Assembly: GCA_030698405.1 (NCBI GenBank)
Contig: JAUYMU010000008.1
Location: 1-38,303, forward strand
From: Bacteroidota bacterium
GTDB lineage: Bacteria; Bacteroidota; Bacteroidia; Bacteroidales; Prolixibacteraceae
Reading direction: 5' to 3'
Length of the DNA stretch: 38,303 bases
Shown here one piece after another: positions 33,310 to 38,303 of the stretch. A program made the position numbers and the translations under genes. Every line of letters starts with the position of its first letter. Position 1 is the first letter of the stretch. The notes under the pieces are model-generated. The model was not told the origin of the DNA. It saw only the letters and a list, made by a program, of their open reading frames with translations, and did no database searches.

Positions 33310-34179
33310 TTATTTTTTCCCTACCACTCTTTTTCGATAATTTCTGGGTGAAATGCCCATTTTTTTCTGAAAATCTTTCGAGAAATAATACGGATCGGAA
33401 TAACCCATCAAAAAAGAAATCTCCTTAATTTTCACTTTGCTGAAATCGAGGTATTCGCAGGCTTTGGTGATTTTGAGGTGCGAAAAATAACTTGACGGGC
33501 TGTAACCTGTTTTTTTACGGAACAAAGTCGTGAGATACGACGGTGAATATCCGGCCTCTTCGGCAATTTCGTTGAGACTCAGTTTCTTTTCCAGGTTTTG
33601 CTCCATGTAGTGAATTGCCTTGCTAATTCCGGGATTTTGTTCTTCCATCAAATCGTCGCTGGTTCGGCTGGCATATATAAAAGTCGCCAGCAAATGGCCG
33701 AAACAAAGGTTGATGTATTGATAATTCGCGTTGTAAAAACCTTTGGTCAGATTACTGAACAACTCATCGAAAAGCATCATCCGGTTGGCTACCAAATTAT
33801 TAACCGATGGTATCAGGTCGCGCACCACTGTAAAATCCTTTTCCATGATTTTGCTTTTTTCACCGTTAAACTTGCAGGTAAAAAAAACAGACGGATCTGT
33901 TTCACCGGTTTGTATCTTGAATATAAATCCCTGAGGAATAACACAATACTGATTTTGACTGAAAGGAACCAGGTCACCTGAAATTTGGATGATCCCTCCA
34001 CCTTTCGCACAAAAAATAAGCTGGTGATCTTCCAGTTTGATCTGATCGGACCACAGTGTATCCCGTTTGACCAATATTTCGGCCAACTCGCATAAATACA
34101 AGTCTTTCGTAAGCGGATTATTTTTCTGCTCTTCAATGATAAACGTGGGTAGCTTGAAAAATCTTTTTTTAATGATCAT
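33310..34179 (-). CDS. AraC-family transcriptional regulator
   Basis: The 289-residue protein has an N-terminal cupin-like sensor region (about residues 25-160) and a C-terminal AraC double helix-turn-helix (about residues 183-285: LSLNEIAEEAGYSPSYLTTLFRKKTGYSP, with the second HTH containing KEISFLMGYSDPYYFSKDFQKKMG). It is divergent from the corrinoid/methyltransferase genes that start at 34597, and convergent with the HdrD-like gene. By position it most likely controls the methyltransferase genes in response to a small molecule (inferred). Confidence 0.88.
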   Translation of the reverse strand: MIIKKRFFKLPTFIIEEQKNNPLTKDLYLCELAEILVKRDTLWSDQIKLEDHQLIFCAKGGGIIQISGDLVPFSQNQYCVIPQGFIFKIQTGETDPSVFFTCKFNGEKSKIMEKDFTVVRDLIPSVNNLVANRMMLFDELFSNLTKGFYNANYQYINLCFGHLLATFIYASRTSDDLMEEQNPGISKAIHYMEQNLEKKLSLNEIAEEAGYSPSYLTTLFRKKTGYSPSSYFSHLKITKACEYLDFSKVKIKEISFLMGYSDPYYFSKDFQKKMGISPRNYRKRVVGKK

Positions 34180-34255
34180 GGGTTTGAAGATTGTTTTGTT
34201 ATTTTTTTCTTATAAGTATCAGGTTATTTGCCTATGCCGTTTATATGATGAAAAA

Positions 34256-34439
34256 ATATCCTTTGCCCCCGATTTTCATCGGGGCAGGCTGTTTGCCTTT
34301 AGGCAACGGGTTTTAGGAAACAGATAGTATGGGCTTTAGCCCAAAATAATGTGGCCAAAGCCATTGGAAGTACTCATTTCTATCCGTCGGACTTCGGCGT
34401 GAGCTCAGTCGAACGCTAAAGCCAGACGGCAAAGGATAT
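34256..34439. mobile_element. 184-bp MITE-like element with 12-bp terminal inverted repeats
   Basis: ATATCCTTTGCC (34256-34267) and its exact inverse GGCAAAGGATAT (34428-34439) bound a 184-bp stretch with internal hairpins, such as CCCCGAT-TTTC-ATCGGGG (34267-34284) and GGGCTTTAGCCC (34331-34342). The same AATATCCTTTGCCG head is found in the 76-bp duplicated block at 30063 and 30557. It fills much of the 417-bp gap between the AraC gene and the corrinoid gene; no gene or cobalamin riboswitch was seen there. Confidence 0.55.
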
Positions 34440-34540
34440 GCGGTTGCTAATACAAGAACGATAGACTATTGAAATTTTTCGGACACAATTTATTGAAAAA
34501 AAAGTAATATTTTACATCTTTATCAAAGAAAATACTATTT

Positions 34541-34568
34541 TTTGTTGATTTTGCAGCAACTACTTTTG
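34541..34568 (+). promoter_or_regulatory. Probable promoter of the corrinoid/methyltransferase operon
   Basis: TACTTTTG (34561-34568) fits the -7 consensus; TTTG at 34541-34544 is 16 bp upstream, slightly close for -33. The ATG of the corrinoid gene is 28 bp after the -7 box. An AraC site would be expected just upstream. Confidence 0.48.
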
Positions 34569-34596
34569 AATCGCTTAAAAATCTAAAACTCAAATC

Positions 34597-35265
34597 ATGA
34601 ACGAATTATTAATCAAACTGTCTGAGTGTATTGAATTTGGTAAGATAAACATGGCTTCTCCTTACCCACCGCAAATGAAAGGGCAGGAAGGCGCTGACGA
34701 AATAACCCGCCGTGCACTCGAAGAAGGAGTTCCACCTCAGGATATTTTAACCAATGGCTTGATGCCCGGAATGGAACGAATTGGTGTTAAGTTCCGCGAA
34801 AACAAAGTGTTTGTTCCGCAGGTACTTATGTCGGCAAAAGCCATGAGTACTGCCATGCTTCATCTGAAACCTCATTTTTTATCAGGAGCGGCCAAACAGA
34901 AAGGTACTTTTATCATTGGAACTGTTTTGGGCGATTTGCACGATATCGGCAAAAACCTGGTTGGAATGATGGTGGAAGGAAACGGATACAAGGTAATTGA
35001 TCTGGGCACCGATGTCGGTTCCGAAAAGTTCATTGAAGCGGTGAAGCAAAATCCGGAAGCAGTGGTTGGCTTGTCGGCATTGTTGACCACCACCATGGTA
35101 AGCATGGAAAAAATCACCAAAGAAATAAAGGACGCATTACCCGGAACGCTGGTTACCATTGGCGGAGCGCCTGTAAACAACGATTTCTGTTTAAAAATCG
35201 GCGCCGACAATTATTCACCCGATCCACAGGGCGTTGTAGAGTATCTAAACAGCAAAATTGCCTAA
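34597..35265 (+). CDS. Corrinoid (methyl-cobalamin) binding protein, MtaC/MtbC/MtgC-like
   Basis: The 222-residue protein has the N-terminal helical cap of methyltransferase corrinoid proteins (about residues 1-95; GLMPGMERIGVKFRENKVFVPQVLMSAKAM). A Rossmann-type B12-binding domain follows with D113-x-H115-x2-G118 (DLHDIGKNL; H115 is the lower axial cobalt ligand), GLSALLT and IGGAPV. The length matches stand-alone corrinoid shuttles of methanol, methylamine, betaine and O-demethylase systems and the B12 module of split MetH. It carries the methyl group between the two methyltransferases encoded next to it. Only 1 bp separates its stop from the next ATG. Confidence 0.93.
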   Translation: MNELLIKLSECIEFGKINMASPYPPQMKGQEGADEITRRALEEGVPPQDILTNGLMPGMERIGVKFRENKVFVPQVLMSAKAMSTAMLHLKPHFLSGAAKQKGTFIIGTVLGDLHDIGKNLVGMMVEGNGYKVIDLGTDVGSEKFIEAVKQNPEAVVGLSALLTTTMVSMEKITKEIKDALPGTLVTIGGAPVNNDFCLKIGADNYSPDPQGVVEYLNSKIA

Positions 35266-35266
35266 C

Positions 35267-36886
35267 ATGCACGGACTTTCATTGATCAAACAGGCAATCA
35301 GCCTCAAACCTGTTGCTCGCATTCCATGGGTTCCTTTTGTGGGCGTTCATGGCGGATATTTAATCGGAATGGATGCCGAAGAATACCTGAAATCATCCAA
35401 ATACATGATTGCCGGACTGAACAAGGCCATCGAATTGTATAAACCGGACGGGATTCCGGTCAGTTTTGATTTACAGCTTGAAGCCGAAATTCTTGGATGC
35501 AAGTTGAAATGGGCGAAGGAAAATCCCCCTGCTGTAATTTCGCATCCTTTGGTGGAAGGAACATTGCTAAGTTCGTTAAAACTTCCTGAAGCGCACGAAG
35601 GCCGTATTCCGCTTGTTCTGGAAACAACACGTGCATTGCGTGCCAACCATCCTGAAATTGCCTTATACGGCTTGATTACCGGCCCGTTTACACTTGCACT
35701 GCACCTGTTGGGCACCGATATTTTCATGAAGCTGTTTGACGATCCTGAATATGTGATGGAGGTGATGAATTTTTGCACCGATGTAGCCATCAAATATTCA
35801 GAAATGCTGATCGATGCAGGATGCGATGTAATCGCTGTGGTTGATCCGATGACCAGTCAGATTGACCCGCTGTCGTTCGAAACTTTCGTGACTCCTTTTG
35901 CAAGCCGTATTTTTGATTTTGTGCGCGAAAAACAGAAGCTGAGTTCATTCTTTGTTTGTGGCCATGCCCAGCAAAACATTGAAGCAATGTGCGATTGCCA
36001 TCCCGACAATATTTCGATCGATGAAAATATTCCACTCGAATTTGTGAAAGAAATTGCCTTGTCAAAAAATATCAGTTTCGGCGGAAACATGAAACTGACA
36101 GTGGTTTTACTGATGGGTGATCCCGACGATGCAAAGCACGATGCGCTGGCCTGCATGGATTCAGGAGGAAACCTGGGATTTATTCTGGCTCCGGGTTGCG
36201 ATTTGCCGATGCAAACACCCATAGAAAATATCCAGGCAGTTTCCGAACTTGTTTTCAGTCAGTATCTTCAGGATGTTGCACGAAATCTGGATAAAAAGGA
36301 AAGCAAACTGGACATCATGAACATGAAGGATTACGGGCAGTCGGACAAAGTGATTGTTGATATCATTACCCTTGATTCCGAATCCTGCGCACCGTGTCAA
36401 TACATGGTTGAAGCGGTAAAAAGAATTGCCCCTCATTTCGACGGTGTGGTCGAATGGCGCGAACATCCGATCAAAAAAATGGAAGCGGTATCGTTCATGT
36501 CTTCGATGATGGTAAAAAATATTCCAACCATTTGTATCGACGGAAAGATTGTCTTTGTATCGCAAATACCGCCGCAAAGCCAGTTAATTGAAGCCATTCA
36601 GAAACGCATCAACGAAAAGTTAAAACTTCGGATTAAATCGAAACGCAGCGAAATACTGATTCTTGGCGAAACCGAAAAGGAATGTGCCGAACTTGCCAAA
36701 AAGGTAAAAAGAGCCATTGCCGAACTGGGGAAAAACATTGCTGTGACTGTTGTTGCCGATAAAACCCAGATGAATTCCTACGGAATAAAAAAAGGCCCGG
36801 CAGTTGTAACGGTGAACTACAAGATGAAATCATCGGCAACAGTTCCTTCGCTCGATGTAATCAAAGAATGGGTGAAAGAGATTTAA
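35267..36886 (+). CDS. UroD-type cobalamin methyltransferase fused to two thioredoxin-like domains
   Basis: The 539-residue protein has residues about 1-345 in the uroporphyrinogen decarboxylase superfamily branch of MtaA, MtbA and CmuA, with metal-site residues C231 (in FVCGH) and C311 (in APGCDLPMQTP). The usual His of H-x-C is F229 here, with H233 nearby. Residues about 355-440 form a thioredoxin/glutaredoxin fold with C374-A-P-C377 and a probable cis-Pro in NIPTICIDG. Residues about 455-539 resemble the Thioredoxin_3 fold but keep only one Cys (in TEKEC). ATG 35267 is preferred over the earlier TTG because it follows the corrinoid stop directly. The fusion suggests methyl transfer to or from a thiol, with disulfide exchange (inferred). 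Confidence 0.86.
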   Translation: MHGLSLIKQAISLKPVARIPWVPFVGVHGGYLIGMDAEEYLKSSKYMIAGLNKAIELYKPDGIPVSFDLQLEAEILGCKLKWAKENPPAVISHPLVEGTLLSSLKLPEAHEGRIPLVLETTRALRANHPEIALYGLITGPFTLALHLLGTDIFMKLFDDPEYVMEVMNFCTDVAIKYSEMLIDAGCDVIAVVDPMTSQIDPLSFETFVTPFASRIFDFVREKQKLSSFFVCGHAQQNIEAMCDCHPDNISIDENIPLEFVKEIALSKNISFGGNMKLTVVLLMGDPDDAKHDALACMDSGGNLGFILAPGCDLPMQTPIENIQAVSELVFSQYLQDVARNLDKKESKLDIMNMKDYGQSDKVIVDIITLDSESCAPCQYMVEAVKRIAPHFDGVVEWREHPIKKMEAVSFMSSMMVKNIPTICIDGKIVFVSQIPPQSQLIEAIQKRINEKLKLRIKSKRSEILILGETEKECAELAKKVKRAIAELGKNIAVTVVADKTQMNSYGIKKGPAVVTVNYKMKSSATVPSLDVIKEWVKEI

Positions 36887-37227
36887 ACAGTGCCTAAAGT
36901 GAGCTAAAGTTCGAAGTGCCTAAAGTTGGAGTTCAACGTTATCGCCTAAAGAATTTATAAAGTAATTCTATTTATATAGTATTCAACCCTTTCAGGGTTG
37001 AGACCTCATTCGTCTCATTTTCCGTCCCGATAGATCGGGACGGTTATTCAAATTTAACCCTTTCAGGATTTTCAAGGAGCAAAAGTCCGAAGGACTTAAA
37101 TATGAATAACCTCCGGTAAAACCGGAGGTGTTGAAATACAATCAATTAGGAACCCCGAAGTGGGTTCAACTTAATTAATAACTACATTCGTATAACTTTA
37201 GCCACTCACTATTTAAAACATTTTTTT
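36887..37227. repeat. 341-bp gap of palindromic dispersed repeats
   Basis: The gap holds CAACCCTTTCAGGGTTG (about 36983-36999), CCGTCCCGAT-AG-ATCGGGACGG (about 37022-37043), AGTCCGAAGGACT (about 37086-37098) and a CCTCCGGT/ACCGGAGG hairpin (about 37111-37129), all Bacteroidota-type intergenic palindromes. No gene is seen. A TAACTTTA box near 37193-37200 is a weak -7 candidate for the next gene. Confidence 0.65.
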
Positions 37228-38112
37228 ATGAGCAACATAGTAAATGAAATACAAAAAGGCAAAGTCCTTGTTTCTGATGGCGCATGGGGAACCTTTCTTC
37301 AGCAAAAAGGATTGAAACCCTCTGAATGCCCCGAAGAATGGAATATTTCGCGGGCTGACGATGTTTTTGACATTGCCAAAAGCTACGTGGATGCAGGCGC
37401 CGATATGATTGAAACCAACAGTTTCGGCGGAAATTATTTCAAGCTGAAAAATTATGGTTTTGAAGGTCGTGTTTTCGAAATAAACAAAGCCGCCGCCGAA
37501 ATCAGCAGGAAAGCCGCCGGTTCCGATCGGTTTGTGCTGGGTTCGGTAGGTCCCACCGGCAAACTGCTGATGATGGAGGAAGTTACCGAAGCGGAACTTT
37601 ACGAAGCTTTTAAAGCGCAATCCATCGCCCTTGAAGCAGGAGGTGCGGATGCCATTGTGATTGAAACCATGACCGACCTTGAAGAAGCGCGGACTGCTGT
37701 GAAAGCCGCCAAAGAAAATACCGGGTGTGCTGTTTTTTGCACCATGACTTTCGATAAAATTATTGGCGGCGAATACCGCACCATGATGGGAATTTCGCCT
37801 ACAGAAATGACCGAAACGCTTGTTGGAGCAGGCGCTGCGGTGATTGGTGCGAATTGCGGAAACGGCATCGCCGATATGATTGGAATTGTAAAGGAAATCA
37901 GGCAGGCGAACGCGACCATTCCTATTTTGATTCATGCCAATGCCGGAATGCCGCATTATTGCGACGGAGAAACCACTTTTCCTGAATCGCCGGATGACAT
38001 GGCCGGAAATGTGAAGGAAATTGCCGAGGCAGGTGCCAACATTATTGGCGGATGCTGCGGAACAACTCCCGGTCACATTTGCAAAGTTCGCGAGGTGGTG
38101 AGAAGCTTGTAG
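37228..38112 (+). CDS. Homocysteine S-methyltransferase (MetH N-terminal-type module)
   Basis: The 294-residue TIM-barrel protein of the homocysteine methyltransferase family has DGAWGT near residue 17, ETNSFGGN near residue 58 and the zinc ligands C210 (GANCGNG), C276 and C277 (GGCCGTT). It matches domain 1 of cobalamin-dependent methionine synthase in length and motif order, but it stands alone. With the corrinoid protein it would move a methyl group from methyl-cobalamin to homocysteine (giving methionine) or to another thiol. The methyltetrahydrofolate-binding and reactivation domains of MetH are not in the window. The preceding gap makes a separate transcript possible. Confidence 0.88.
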   Translation: MSNIVNEIQKGKVLVSDGAWGTFLQQKGLKPSECPEEWNISRADDVFDIAKSYVDAGADMIETNSFGGNYFKLKNYGFEGRVFEINKAAAEISRKAAGSDRFVLGSVGPTGKLLMMEEVTEAELYEAFKAQSIALEAGGADAIVIETMTDLEEARTAVKAAKENTGCAVFCTMTFDKIIGGEYRTMMGISPTEMTETLVGAGAAVIGANCGNGIADMIGIVKEIRQANATIPILIHANAGMPHYCDGETTFPESPDDMAGNVKEIAEAGANIIGGCCGTTPGHICKVREVVRSL

Positions 38113-38119
38113 CTGCAAG

Positions 38120-38150
38120 TTGCCAGCAGCTAGCGGCTAGCTGCTGGCAA
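38120..38150. other. Hairpin downstream of the homocysteine methyltransferase gene
   Basis: TTGCCAGCAGCTAG (38120-38133), loop CGG and CTAGCTGCTGGCAA (38137-38150) form a perfect 14-bp stem. It is followed by As, not Ts, so it is not a standard terminator for the plus strand. It may stabilise the mRNA end or be another dispersed palindrome. Confidence 0.55.
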
Positions 38151-38190
38151 AAAAAAACAATACTTCAGTAGAATCAATACTTCAATCTAC

Positions 38191-38303
38191 ATGTCTTCAA
38201 TTCCCCTTCAATTGGTTACAGGTTTTCTGGGAAGTGGCAAAACTACTTTCCTGAAAAATTATCTTGAAAAATTTTCAGGAGGGAGAAAAATCGGGATCAT
38301 TCA
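38191..38303 (+). CDS. CobW/P47K-family GTPase, N-terminus only (cut by window edge)
   Basis: Only 37 complete codons are present, but they include the P-loop GFLGSGKTTFLKNYL of the CobW/COG0523 GTPases, metallochaperones for zinc or cobalt-containing enzymes. Its place after corrinoid-dependent methyltransferase genes fits a role in metal or cofactor loading of the zinc-dependent methyltransferases or the corrinoid protein (inferred). The gene continues beyond the window. Confidence 0.82.
   Translation, partial: MSSIPLQLVTGFLGSGKTTFLKNYLEKFSGGRKIGII

Noticed and set aside
34180-34596. Cobalamin riboswitch before the corrinoid gene
   Set aside because: I looked for the B12 box and the conserved core and found neither; the gap is largely a palindromic element and a promoter.
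37213-38118. 301-codon open frame on the minus strand opposite the homocysteine methyltransferase gene
   Set aside because: The plus-strand frame has all family motifs and zinc ligands; the minus frame is a compositional shadow.

Overview
The window looks like a chromosomal segment of a Bacteroidota bacterium, most likely an anaerobic or facultative member of the Marinilabiliales/Prolixibacteraceae type. That taxon is an inference. It rests on TAnnTTTG-type -7 promoter elements, the lack of clear Shine-Dalgarno sequences, tpiA and prmA on either side of an insertion, secreted glycoside hydrolases, and many short palindromic intergenic repeats of the kind common in this phylum. No rRNA or tRNA gene was recognised.

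Layout. (1) 1-115: the 5' end of a group II intron on the minus strand, cut by the window edge. (2) 261-8224: housekeeping genes: a DUF1460 amidase-like protein, two tandem LpxL-type acyltransferases, a peroxiredoxin remnant without its catalytic cysteine, an EamA transporter overlapping a YkgJ-type cysteine-cluster protein, a RimB-like protease/RimK ligase fusion, and tpiA. (3) 8358-17329: an AT-richer defence island between tpiA and prmA. It holds a type I restriction-modification locus (hsdM fused to a single target-recognition domain, then hsdR) with an unusual deaminase/GHKL-ATPase/winged-helix gene inserted between the two, followed by a VbhA-like antitoxin and a Bro-N/Fic toxin. (4) 17645-26772: prmA, a Tat-exported GH5 enzyme, a YhcH-family protein, an operon of a secreted esterase, a secreted EEP-family phosphohydrolase and an FAD oxidoreductase, a tandem array of five 100-bp palindromic units, and a secreted GH2 enzyme. 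(5) 26869-38303 (edge): a redox and C1 block. It has a soluble HdrC-HdrB-HdrA-like set, a second HdrC with a membrane-anchored HdrD-like protein, an AraC regulator, a corrinoid protein, a UroD-type methyltransferase fused to two thioredoxin folds, a MetH-type homocysteine methyltransferase module, and the start of a CobW-family GTPase.

How the genes may work together. In the island, the accessory gene sits where prrC sits in the EcoprrI locus (between the M/S genes and hsdR). A 20-bp copy of the hsdR start remains at its upstream edge, so it looks like a cargo gene inserted into a pre-existing hsdM-hsdR operon. It is a reasonable candidate for a nucleotide-directed back-up defence.

In block 5, corrinoid protein + UroD methyltransferase + homocysteine methyltransferase would make a complete methyl-transfer relay (methyl donor -> cobalamin -> thiol), with no methyltetrahydrofolate-binding domain visible in the window. 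The two Hdr-like modules could link cytoplasmic carriers or disulfides to the membrane quinone pool, and the fused thioredoxin domains suggest disulfide chemistry. The methyl donor cannot be read from the sequence.
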